Below are positions 35,949-43,638 of a stretch of DNA of 64,000 nucleotides, one piece after another. The stretch is taken from assembly GCF_017304635.1 (NCBI RefSeq), contig NZ_JAFKMA010000001.1:1178001-1242000 (forward strand), written 5' to 3'. The DNA is from Sphingomonas sp. Its GTDB lineage: Bacteria > Pseudomonadota > Alphaproteobacteria > Sphingomonadales > Sphingomonadaceae. A program made the position numbers and the translations under genes. The first letter of the stretch is position 1; the number at the start of each line of letters is the position of its first letter. The notes under the pieces were generated by a model. It saw nothing but the letters and a program-made list of their open reading frames with translations, was not told the origin of the DNA and did not search any database.

Positions 35949-37061
35949 TTATTCGCCCGAGCCCGACAGCTTTACCATGAACGCCTCGTACTTCGATAGT
36001 GCCTGTCGTTTCTCTTTGAGACGGTCGTACCGATCATAGATTTCGTCGAGCACTGCCGGCGCATGGTTGATGAGTACCTCGCATAGTTCGCGAGGAACCT
36101 TCAGCCGTGCCATGTTCGATCGGAACGTGCGACGGATGTCTCGTGTCGTGAAGCCAGATAGACCGGCTTCCTCCTGTACGGTGCGGATGAGCTTAACGAG
36201 CGAATGGCCGGTGATCGCCTTGTCCCCTTTGACGTTCGGGAAAAAGTAGGTGTCATTGCCTTTGCACTCAGCGAGCACAGCCTTAGCGAGCGGCAAGAGC
36301 GGTATCGCATGATCGCGGCCGTTCTTCGTGATCCGCTTGCCGTCTTCAAAGCCGGGTATAGTGAGCACGTTCCCTTCGGCCCATGATCGCTTGATAGCGG
36401 TCGTTTCGGAGCTCCGGGTGCCCCACAGTACCAGTAGACGGAATACGCGAGACTGAGGGCCATCTGCTGCCTTCCAGAGAGCTTTGAGTTCTGCATCTGA
36501 CAGCGTCCGGGTGCCCTTCGTGTCGGCGCCGGGTGCTTCGTAGCCTTCCATGGGGCTATGCACGACGTACCGGCGCGGTGGCCGGGTCGTCCAACGGAAG
36601 AACGCGCGAGCTGCTCGGAAGGCGTGAAGCCGAGCGGATGGCCCTTCGATGGCGTCGAGCGCTTCCTCGATCTCTTCAAACGTGATCGAGGCGAGCTGTT
36701 TGCTGCCTAAACCCGGAAAATGCTTATTGAACAGCAGGGTCAGGTGGTACTTGTGGGCCGTGTCCGGAAAGGTGGCAAGGTATTCCTCCTTCGCTTCCTT
36801 GAACGTCTTCCGCGGTGCGCGCTTGGTGTCCGGCTCGGCTAGAAGCCGCTTCGCTTCCTTTCGCGCGTCGGCGAGGGAAATGTCCGGGTATCTGCCGATC
36901 GACACGCGCTCCCGCTTCGTACCGCGAAGAACGATGAAGGTCTTGGATCGTAGCCCGCAACGGATGCCAAAGTTGGGCGTCTTGGTATCAAAGAACGTTT
37001 CGTATTTTTCCGAGCCGGTCAGGGCGCGGATGGCGATGTCGGTGAAAAGCATCTGCGCCAT
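35949..37061 (-). CDS. Tyrosine integrase (P4-like, arm-binding domain)
   Basis: 370 residues. N-terminal arm-binding domain (DUF4102-like: FTDIAIRALTGSEKYETFFD and RVSIGRYPDISLADARKEAKRL), then a core-binding domain and catalytic domain. Catalytic residues: R216 in LWGTRSSE, a lysine near 243, R310 in TTRDIRRTF, H333 and the tyrosine 342 or 345 in EIYDRYD. The usual box II histidine (HDLRR) is Arg307 here. It lies 150 nt inside the right repeat, as expected for a tRNA-targeting element. Confidence 0.92.
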   Translation of the reverse strand: MAQMLFTDIAIRALTGSEKYETFFDTKTPNFGIRCGLRSKTFIVLRGTKRERVSIGRYPDISLADARKEAKRLLAEPDTKRAPRKTFKEAKEEYLATFPDTAHKYHLTLLFNKHFPGLGSKQLASITFEEIEEALDAIEGPSARLHAFRAARAFFRWTTRPPRRYVVHSPMEGYEAPGADTKGTRTLSDAELKALWKAADGPQSRVFRLLVLWGTRSSETTAIKRSWAEGNVLTIPGFEDGKRITKNGRDHAIPLLPLAKAVLAECKGNDTYFFPNVKGDKAITGHSLVKLIRTVQEEAGLSGFTTRDIRRTFRSNMARLKVPRELCEVLINHAPAVLDEIYDRYDRLKEKRQALSKYEAFMVKLSGSGE

Positions 37062-37210
37062 AGCGGTCTCCTTTCTGGCTCAAATCTGGCTCAAGTATCG
37101 CACGGTTACGGGTGCGACGGTATGGTCAGTATGAGTAGCCGAAACGGCGGAAAACCTGGGCGCGTGCGGCTTCGTGTTTCGCATGCGCAGCTATGAGAAA
37201 CGTTCGTATC

Positions 37211-37258
37211 AGCCTTCTAAGCTTGGAGTTGCAGGTTCGAATCCTGCCGGGCGCGCCA
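37211..37258 (+). repeat. attR: second copy of the tRNA-Arg 3' end
   Basis: 48-bp near-perfect copy of 27889-27936. The difference is one base, A for G in the T loop. The serine recombinase gene on the minus strand ends within it, so it is coding as well as a recombination scar. Confidence 0.93.
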
Positions 37259-38869
37259 TTCCCGTTCGATGTTGGGCACCGGCATACCGGGTGCCGCATC
37301 AAACCGTCCGACCGCATGTTCGAGCGCCTTGGTCGCACCGCGAATACGGATCTGCGTATCGCCGACCTCGATACGGTCGACGATCGCTCGCACGTAGTAT
37401 TGGCGCAGCGCAACGTTCTCGCCGCGCAGCCGCTCGCGCATCAGCCCGGCGAACGCTTCAAGCCTTGCCGGCGTGATCCGCCGCTCCGAGGTCGCGAGCT
37501 GCCGCTCCAGCATGACGATGTCAGTCTTCACCTCGTTGAGCTGCGCGGTCTGCTCGGCATATTTGCGCGAGAATCGATCGTCGTGCGCGGTCAGGTGCCC
37601 TTCCGCGACCAGGTCGAGCAGCCGATCGAGGCCGGCCTCGATCGCGGTCTGGCGTGCGCGAAGCTGCCGGAGCGCCTCACGCCGAGCGGCGGTCGCGTCA
37701 GCAGACAGGTCGAGCCAGCCTGACAGCAGTTCCTTGAGCCGATTGGGCTGCAGCACGCGCTCCTCAATCGCCGAAGTGACGATGTCGTCGAGTTTCGGCA
37801 TCGAGATGCGCCGACCCTTGCAGACGCTGAGGCCCGCACGCGCCCGGTTCGAGCAGGCATAATATTTGTAGCGGCCCGACTTGCCGGTCGAGGTCGTCAT
37901 GCCGCCGCCGCAGCCATCGTCGCCACACCCACAGCGGACGAGCCCGATCAGCAGGTTATCGGTCGTAGTTACTCGCGCTGGCCTGTTGAGCGCGCGACGA
38001 TCAACCAACCGCGCCTGGACGATCTCGAAGGTCTCGGCGTCGATGATCGGGGGCACGGGGATCGGCACCCATTCGCTCTCGGGCCGCACCTCGCCGGTCC
38101 TGGAGTCACGCTTGTTGTATAAGGCGACGCCGACATAGGCGATGTTGCGCAACAGCGCCTGCACGTTCGAGACGTGGAACTTCGCCCCCCGGTATTTGTA
38201 GCCGTGGGCGTTGAGCCACGCCGCCAGCCGGGTGATGCCGAGCGGCAGCGCGCCGGGCGGACCGTTGAGATAGAGGTCGAACACCTTGCGGACGATGAAC
38301 GCCTCGTCCTCGTCTATCTCGAGCTTGCGCTTGGATTTTCCCTCCCGGCGCTCGGCTTCGTAGGTGCGATAGCCTAAGGGCGGGGTTTGGCCATTCCAGA
38401 ATCCGAGCCGGGCATTGGCAAGCATCGCACGCTGGGTGTGCTTGGCATTTTCGACCGAATGATATTCGTCGAACAGCGCCAGCATGCCGATCGCCAATTC
38501 GGCAGCCGGGTCGTCGCCGAACCCTTGCGTGATCGAGACGATCGCCACCTTCGATCGCTTGAGCAGGTGGCGATACTGCATGAAGTGCAGCGCGTTGCGG
38601 AAAAGGCGCGACAGCGAGTGGATCAGGATTACGTCATACGGATGGTCCTCACTGGTCGCCCGCGCGATCATCTCCTGGAAGCGCGGCCGGTCGTCGTCGG
38701 TGGCGCTGGCGCCGGGCTCGACGACGGTATCGACCAGCACCGCGCCGCTCTGCTCGCACCATTGCTTGCCACGATCAATCTGGTCGGGAATCGATAGGTC
38801 GTTCTTCGCCTGGCGCGTGGTGGACACGCGGCCATAGATACATACCCGCGCGCCCACGTAGCTCGGCAT
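37217..38869 (-). CDS. Large serine recombinase
   Basis: 550 residues. Resolvase catalytic domain with Ser16 in YGRVSTTRQ and the Arg-bearing HSLSRLFRN; recombinase domain (LGYRTYEAERREG and VSNVQALLRNIAYVGVALYNKRD); zinc ribbon (GLVRCGCGDDGC, YYACSNRARAGLSVCKG); and a C-terminal coiled coil (ATAARREALRQLRARQTAIEAGLDR). It can integrate or excise DNA. The last 14 codons are read from the antisense of the tRNA repeat, ending ARQDSNLQLQA. ATGAAAGATG with a nearby GGGGAA marks the start. Confidence 0.92.
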   Translation of the reverse strand: MPSYVGARVCIYGRVSTTRQAKNDLSIPDQIDRGKQWCEQSGAVLVDTVVEPGASATDDDRPRFQEMIARATSEDHPYDVILIHSLSRLFRNALHFMQYRHLLKRSKVAIVSITQGFGDDPAAELAIGMLALFDEYHSVENAKHTQRAMLANARLGFWNGQTPPLGYRTYEAERREGKSKRKLEIDEDEAFIVRKVFDLYLNGPPGALPLGITRLAAWLNAHGYKYRGAKFHVSNVQALLRNIAYVGVALYNKRDSRTGEVRPESEWVPIPVPPIIDAETFEIVQARLVDRRALNRPARVTTTDNLLIGLVRCGCGDDGCGGGMTTSTGKSGRYKYYACSNRARAGLSVCKGRRISMPKLDDIVTSAIEERVLQPNRLKELLSGWLDLSADATAARREALRQLRARQTAIEAGLDRLLDLVAEGHLTAHDDRFSRKYAEQTAQLNEVKTDIVMLERQLATSERRITPARLEAFAGLMRERLRGENVALRQYYVRAIVDRIEVGDTQIRIRGATKALEHAVGRFDAAPGMPVPNIEREWRARQDSNLQLQA

Positions 38870-38901
38870 CTTTCATTCCCCTGGAGGATGTTCACGAACG
38901 A

Positions 38902-39246
38902 TCACGTCACCGATACGATCGCGACGTTTGCCTCCCCGAGGGTCTGTCCGTATTGCCCGAACAACGCGGCGTTCCGAAACAGACGCGAGGGTGAGGAGAC
39001 GAGGATTACGTCGTAGGGGTGGCCGTTGCCCGTCGCCCGCGCGATCATCTCGTGCAACTGCCGACGATCGGCGATGCTGGCGCCGGCGTCCATTACGGTA
39101 TCGACCAGAATCGCGCCGTTCTGCGCGCACCATTGCTTGCCGCGTTCGATCTGGTCGGCGACCGACACCCCGTTGTTCACCTGATCGGTCGCCGATACGC
39201 GGGCATATATGCACGCTCTCGTGTTGTGATAATTCTGCATTTTCAT
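38902..39246 (-). pseudogene. Truncated serine recombinase (catalytic domain only)
   Basis: 114 residues. It aligns along its length with the first 110 residues of the neighbouring full recombinase (ACIYARVSATDQ, IERGKQWCAQNGAILVDTV, PYDVILVSSPSRLFRN), then stops after VAIVSVT where the full protein continues. Ser and Arg of the active site are kept. It could be a decayed copy or a functional small resolvase-type regulator. It is 32 nt upstream of the full gene on the same strand. Confidence 0.75.
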
Positions 39247-39431
39247 TCCTCGATGAACAGTTTTGCGATCTCATCGCCCAGCACCTGATCCAGAATCCGG
39301 ATCTCGTCCGGCAGGATCGACAGCGATCGGGGTAAGCGATCCAGGACCGACCTGTCCTGAGCGGACACGTCATGTCTCGCGCTGGCGGAACCAGCGGCTT
39401 TCCGCTTGGGACAAGGCAGATCGCGAGACAC
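39243..39431 (-). CDS. Possible small protein upstream of recombinases
   Basis: 62 residues from GTG 39431. The C-terminal half is helical (SVLDRLPRSLSILPDEIRILDQVLGDEIAKLFIEE). Its TGA overlaps the ATG of the truncated recombinase (ATGA), which favours translation coupling. The start is uncertain and no family is recognised. Confidence 0.4.
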   Translation of the reverse strand: MSRDLPCPKRKAAGSASARHDVSAQDRSVLDRLPRSLSILPDEIRILDQVLGDEIAKLFIEE

Positions 39432-39513
39432 GCGTAGGATATGTTTCGCGCGCCCGCGTCAGGCGTCCAACCTACCCTAACAGCAGTGACATCTTCCGCG
39501 CGGCAAGCCGCGA

Positions 39514-40104
39514 TCAGCTTTCGTCCAGCCGTGCCAATCCACTCTCGACCATATCAAGCAGTGTGGTTTCGTGATCGTGCGCGCGTTTCAGCACGCTGAT
39601 TAGCCACCCGAGCATCTCAGGCTGTGCCATGAGGCGGAGGAAACCGCGTTCATCACCACTCATGGCGCGGAAGCGTTCGATCAAAGCGATCTCATCGTCA
39701 TCGAGTTGATAGAGACCGGCGTGATCCTCGACATCTTCCCGTTCGCGACGCACGTCCGCGTGTGCCGGGACGTGTTCCCGCTCCCAGGTCCAGCGATCCT
39801 CCAGTGGGATTTGCGCATGCTGGATCACCAGGGGCATCCAATACATCCAGTCTGGGATGGCCGCTCCTTCCTGCTCGAAGCGGGCGATGCGTTTTTCCGT
39901 GGGACGATCGAACAGGGCACCGCCGCCCGTCCCGATATAGAGATCACTCTTGTAGGCGCAGTCCAAGAACGCGTTCGCGATTTGCTTGTGCGTCCAGCCG
40001 AGCAGGCGGCGTTGCTCGATCAGCCATGTTCGGGCCTGAAGCGGGTTCTCCCAACGCGCGCCAGGCAGCATGGCCCAACGATCATCGCGTGCGTCGCTGG
40101 TCAC
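39514..40104 (-). CDS. Hypothetical protein with HTH-like segment
   Basis: 196 residues from GTG 40104, picked because GGGAG lies 9 nt upstream; other starts (TTG 40161, ATG 40071) are possible. A helix-turn-helix-like stretch is seen in RTWLIEQRRLLGWTHKQIANAFLD, suggesting DNA binding. The C-terminal part (ERFRAMSGDERGFLRLMAQPEMLGWLISVLKR) is helical. It may be a regulator of the element. Confidence 0.5.
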   Translation of the reverse strand: MTSDARDDRWAMLPGARWENPLQARTWLIEQRRLLGWTHKQIANAFLDCAYKSDLYIGTGGGALFDRPTEKRIARFEQEGAAIPDWMYWMPLVIQHAQIPLEDRWTWEREHVPAHADVRREREDVEDHAGLYQLDDDEIALIERFRAMSGDERGFLRLMAQPEMLGWLISVLKRAHDHETTLLDMVESGLARLDES

Positions 40105-40174
40105 CGCAACATCTCCCGATCGAAACTCGCCCCCTCTACAGGGTGCGACGATGTCGCCCAAGCGGTCGTCGCGC

Positions 40175-40522
40175 CTATCGCCCGAGAAATTGGGGATTAC
40201 GGATGCCGCCCTTGAAAAACGGCTTGTAGCTGCGCGGTCGTTTTTCGAGTGCTACTGCGACCACACTCGACCAGATCAGGTCACAGCCTGTTGGCGGTGC
40301 CGTGCCGCGTCCCACGTTGCAGGCACGGTGTTTGAGCAGGCCGTTCGATAAATGCCGTAGCCCACCAAGGCTGCGAAGCTCTAGATGGTCGAACGTCGGA
40401 TAGGCTGGATCGTTGTAATGAACCTTGCGGAAGCTCGGGACCGGCTTGCCGCAACCCGCACAGATCGAGCGCTGCGCCGCCCGTAGCGCCCGCAACTGTC
40501 GCCTGGAATGCTTTTCCGCCAC
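40175..40522 (-). CDS. HNH-like nuclease candidate
   Basis: 115 residues. Cys-rich start (ICAGCGKPVP), then PTFDHLELRSLGGLRHLSNGLLKHRACNVGRG, which fits a D-H-x..N..H/K-x-x-C-N HNH pattern. A zinc-type CxxC site and the final basic tail (RPRSYKPFFKGG) complete it. HNH proteins cut DNA; role here unknown. Confidence 0.65.
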   Translation of the reverse strand: MAEKHSRRQLRALRAAQRSICAGCGKPVPSFRKVHYNDPAYPTFDHLELRSLGGLRHLSNGLLKHRACNVGRGTAPPTGCDLIWSSVVAVALEKRPRSYKPFFKGGIRNPQFLGR

Positions 40523-40835
40523 GAACGCCAGATTGCGCGGGCCGGAGCAAATAATCCATTAACGGCCTAGGCGGGGATTTTCGGCATCGATTCCTTGACG
40601 CTCGGACTAGCCGTCGCCCTTCGCCGGCGTATTGGCGATCATGGTTGCGAGCACTTCTTCAGCGACGCGCTACTTATCCTTGCTCTCGGACATCAGGTTA
40701 CGCCGCAGCCATTCCGCCGCGTGTGCCACGATCGCGGCAGTCTTTGCATTGTCGGTCATCATTGCGTCATCGGCACGACCTGTGTTGTCATGCAATCGGT
40801 CCGGCGCGGCATATCGCGCCGGACCGATATATGGA
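40523..40835. other. Gene-poor stretch
   Basis: About 310 bases. A 29-30 codon minus-strand frame (40670 to about 40762, MTDNAKTAAIVAHAAEWLRR) reads like a short helix but has no good ribosome site. Otherwise nothing recognised. Confidence 0.4.
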
Positions 40836-41321
40836 TCACGCCACACGTGGGACGGTGTAGAGATCGATTTGCCCAGCGGTATCGACCTCTTGCTCGACCA
40901 GATCGCGCAACCGGCGCTCGGCGCGATCGATGCCCTCCTCCCAGCCATCGGGCTTGTGGGGCCGGTGGATAAGTTCGCGCGGTGTCAATTCGAAATGCCC
41001 CCGGCCACCCTTGGGCGGTATGATGATGGCGTGCTTGCCGACGAGTGACAGCCGGCACTCGGGGTAGGTGTAGACCGCGATATCCCTTGGTGCACAGATA
41101 TGGATGCCGGTCATGCGGTAATCGCCATCGACATGGTCGAGCGTCAGGTGGATCAGGTCGCAGTCGCTTTGCTTCGCCACTTGGGCGAGGTGGATCCTCT
41201 TGGCCATGTCGATCGGACCACCCGCGAGCAGCGCCAGGCCGGATTTGAGCATCTTGTGGCCCAGGGTCATCCGGGTCACCGCATGGACGTAACGCCCGGC
41301 GATCTCGACTTCGTTCAGCAT
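40836..41321 (-). CDS. Hypothetical protein
   Basis: 161 residues from ATG 41321, with GGAGG at a spacing of 5. The protein contains a conserved-looking patch (KRIHLAQVAKQSDCDLIHLTLDHVDGDYRMTGIHIC) and a mixed C-terminal part. No family recognised. It is in a run of minus-strand genes that ends with the relaxase-like gene. Confidence 0.6.
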   Translation of the reverse strand: MLNEVEIAGRYVHAVTRMTLGHKMLKSGLALLAGGPIDMAKRIHLAQVAKQSDCDLIHLTLDHVDGDYRMTGIHICAPRDIAVYTYPECRLSLVGKHAIIIPPKGGRGHFELTPRELIHRPHKPDGWEEGIDRAERRLRDLVEQEVDTAGQIDLYTVPRVA

Positions 41322-41373
41322 ACACACCTCCTTTTTCTCCCCACCAGGGGATCGTCACCTCCATTCCTCATTG

Positions 41374-41895
41374 TCATTGGCCGGATCTCCGCCGCGCAAG
41401 GCGGGCGATCTCGGCGGCGGCCCGGCACAAGCCGGCCGAACGCTCGTCGGCGTCGAGCCAGGGCGACAGCATCTCGAGCCTGAGCCCTGCACGGGTCAGT
41501 TCGATGAACGGGCCGCGCGCGCCCGGCACCAGCCACAGTCCTCGGTCGGTATGCCGGAAGAACAGCAGATCCGTGACGACCAGTGCGTCCCCCCCGAAGC
41601 GGAGCGCGATATCGACCATCACCTCATCAATCACCTCGGGGTGTCGTCCGCTGCGGATCAACAGCACATCATGGTCATGATCGCGCGACACCTGTTCGAG
41701 CGTGGCGGCGAACGCCGGCGCCGATTGCGGCGTCATCGCCACCAGAAGCTTGGCCGCCGGGACATGCAGAGTGCAGGCCGGCATATGGGCGATCGGATGG
41801 GGCGGGATCGCCGCCACCGTGTTCATCGCGGCGAGCGGCAAGGAGAGAAGGCGCGCGGCGAGGTCCGCGCCGGCGGGGAAATTGATATCGGTCAT
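41374..41895 (-). CDS. Hypothetical protein
   Basis: 173 residues from ATG 41895 (MTDINFPAGADLAARL). Alternating strands and helices (HDHDVLLIRSGRHPEVIDEVMVDIALRFGG) resemble a small alpha/beta domain. It lies 52 nt before the gene at 40836 and about 110 nt after the MobA/MobL-like gene. Function not known. Confidence 0.6.
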   Translation of the reverse strand: MTDINFPAGADLAARLLSLPLAAMNTVAAIPPHPIAHMPACTLHVPAAKLLVAMTPQSAPAFAATLEQVSRDHDHDVLLIRSGRHPEVIDEVMVDIALRFGGDALVVTDLLFFRHTDRGLWLVPGARGPFIELTRAGLRLEMLSPWLDADERSAGLCRAAAEIARLARRRSGQ

Positions 41896-42005
41896 GGGAA
41901 TCTTTCGCAGGCGAGCGACACCGCCCGGCGCAGCCGGGTCGGTGTCGTCGAGTTGAGACAGGTAGATTTGCCAGCGACAGGCCAGGCAATCAAACGATCT
42001 TCGGG

Positions 42006-42776
42006 TTACGTCCGGCGATGCTCGTCCCACAGGCGCGCCAGTTCTTTCTGGCCCCGCGCGAAGCAGAACAGGTGCTGGTATTTGCCGAGGCCCAACGCAT
42101 TGAGCACGCGAGGCACGATCAGCAGATGGGCGTGCACCGGATTGGACGAGCCCGCGCGATGCGGCGCGTGCAGCGCGACGATGGTCGCGACCTCATGATC
42201 ATCGGCAAGCCGTTCGGCGAACGAGCGCGCATCGTGCCACGCGTGGTGCAGCCGGGTGGCTTGAGGATAGTACAGTGTCACGTAGCATAGCAGCGCCGGC
42301 TTGCCCGCGACAGCCATACGATCGACCTCGGCGGCCAGCACGAACGGATCGCCGAACCGGTCGTCGGCATCCGCCGGCAACAGCACCTCGGCACGCTCGG
42401 CGGTGATCAGCGGCCCGCCGATCACTGGCGGCACCGGCTGTAGTTTGACGGTCGCGAACTCGGTCGCGCTGTTGAGGCGGCCATTATAATTCCTCTCCAG
42501 CACGCCGAACATAAAGTGATCGGCAGCATGCTTGTCATCGGGATTGAGATCGAGCCACGTGTGCGGGTTGGCGGTGATGCTCGATGCGGTCTTGGTCTTG
42601 GGCAAGGTAACTTCCTTGAGGCTGGGTGGATCGGCCGGTTGACCGATCAAGCCTCGCGCAGGCGTTTTCACACCCTTGGAGGCTCGTGCCTCCGCTCTCT
42701 CTATACCGCGCCGATCGGCGCCCATTCTCTTCAATGCTTCTCGAATTCCGGTTTCACCAATTGTGTCGTGCCGCAT
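42006..42776 (-). CDS. MobA/MobL relaxase-like HUH protein
   Basis: 256 residues. The C-terminal half is like the end of a MobA/MobL relaxase domain: ARSFAERLADDHEVATIVALHAPHRAGSSNPVHAHLLIVPR carries the H-x-H site and the helix after it, then GLGKYQHLFCFARGQKELARLWDEHR. The N-terminal half lacks the tyrosine-rich relaxase start. It may be a cut or remodelled relaxase, or a partner protein. The nearby 43639 gene is the likely full relaxase. Confidence 0.55.
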   Translation of the reverse strand: MRHDTIGETGIREALKRMGADRRGIERAEARASKGVKTPARGLIGQPADPPSLKEVTLPKTKTASSITANPHTWLDLNPDDKHAADHFMFGVLERNYNGRLNSATEFATVKLQPVPPVIGGPLITAERAEVLLPADADDRFGDPFVLAAEVDRMAVAGKPALLCYVTLYYPQATRLHHAWHDARSFAERLADDHEVATIVALHAPHRAGSSNPVHAHLLIVPRVLNALGLGKYQHLFCFARGQKELARLWDEHRRT

Positions 42777-42850
42777 CAGGTCATGGCTCTACGGCTTGGT
42801 TTCGCCGGCGGAGCGCTTATCTCCGGCGCTTGATATTTCGAGGAAATTCC

Positions 42851-43615
42851 ATGGCCATGCCGACACGCGTCGTTGTTCCGATCGACGATTCCGACCCGCA
42901 GTCGCTTAAGATCGCGCTCGGCTATGCGCAGATTCTAGCCGACAACGCATCGCCCAAAGCCGGCAAGGTCATCCTACTGACCCACACCAAGGCGCAGATG
43001 CAATCTTCATCGCTTGCCAGTCATCTCGGTGCGCAAGCGACAAAAGCGCTGTCGGGCGGCAAGCCGGTGCGGTTGAATGGCGACCTCATGTTGCAGCACG
43101 AGACGATGCAAACCTTGCGCTATGGGGCCAACAATGCGGTCATCGTCGTGTTTTACGCCGAGGACAAGATCCTGGATTTCGTCGATGGACTTGCAGGCGT
43201 CGCCGGCGTTGTGGCGGTGCCGTGGCCGCTCGATGGCGCGAAAGGCTGGACCGACCGCTGGACACCAAGGGTCCACGGGCAGCCAGTTCAGGCGCCCGCG
43301 CCCTTGCTCACCGATCCGGTCATCGAGCAGGCACTGCGCTCGCTCTCGCGGATGGTGAACCTCTCGCATGGCGTGATGAACCCCCGCGACAAGCAGCATG
43401 CCGAAGAGACCCTGCGCATCTTGCGCGCCAAGGGCCATTCTGCGCCTGGGGATCGCATCAAGTCATGGGCCGTGCGGGAGGGGTGGAAGCCCGGTGCCGC
43501 TGAGGAACTTGCCAAACTGGCCGGCCGGATTTTTGCCTTGAAGACCAAGCCAAGCCTCGCCGCATTTCATGAGCCGGACGCGCGCTACGCACGCTGGAAA
43601 GGCGGCGGCGACTGA
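42851..43615 (+). CDS. Hypothetical protein beside the relaxases
   Basis: 254 residues from ATG 42851, preceded by GAGGA. The fold looks like a Rossmann-type alpha/beta protein (TRVVVPIDDSDPQSLKIALGYAQI; NAVIVVFYAEDKILDFVDGLAG). C-terminal helices follow (AEETLRILRAKGHSAPGDRIKSWAVREGW). It is divergent from 42006-42776 and convergent with the relaxase gene. Function unknown, possibly transfer-linked. Confidence 0.6.
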   Translation: MAMPTRVVVPIDDSDPQSLKIALGYAQILADNASPKAGKVILLTHTKAQMQSSSLASHLGAQATKALSGGKPVRLNGDLMLQHETMQTLRYGANNAVIVVFYAEDKILDFVDGLAGVAGVVAVPWPLDGAKGWTDRWTPRVHGQPVQAPAPLLTDPVIEQALRSLSRMVNLSHGVMNPRDKQHAEETLRILRAKGHSAPGDRIKSWAVREGWKPGAAEELAKLAGRIFALKTKPSLAAFHEPDARYARWKGGGD

Positions 43616-43638
43616 CCGGCGTCGCGATTACCCCCATC

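Larger units (their letters stand above)
27937..37258. mobile_element. Integrative mobilizable element at tRNA-Arg (block 1)
   Basis: About 9.3 kb bounded by the 48-bp tRNA repeats. It encodes a tyrosine integrase and AlpA-like protein next to the right end, a TraG/HerA-type ATPase, a replication-relaxation protein, RusA, a PD-(D/E)XK candidate and several unknown genes. It has no relaxase of MOB type that I can see and no T4SS pore genes, so it most likely relies on a helper for transfer. Base composition is lower in GC and codon use looser than the core on either side. Confidence 0.88.

Noticed and set aside
37126-37413. 95-residue minus-strand frame across the right tRNA repeat (GAPGRIRTCNSKL)
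   Set aside because: A well-known artefact of translating antisense tRNA; overlaps the real recombinase end in another frame.
39263-39574. Plus-strand frames between 39260 and 39580
   Set aside because: They run across both the small upstream gene and the truncated recombinase in antisense and have no plausible product.
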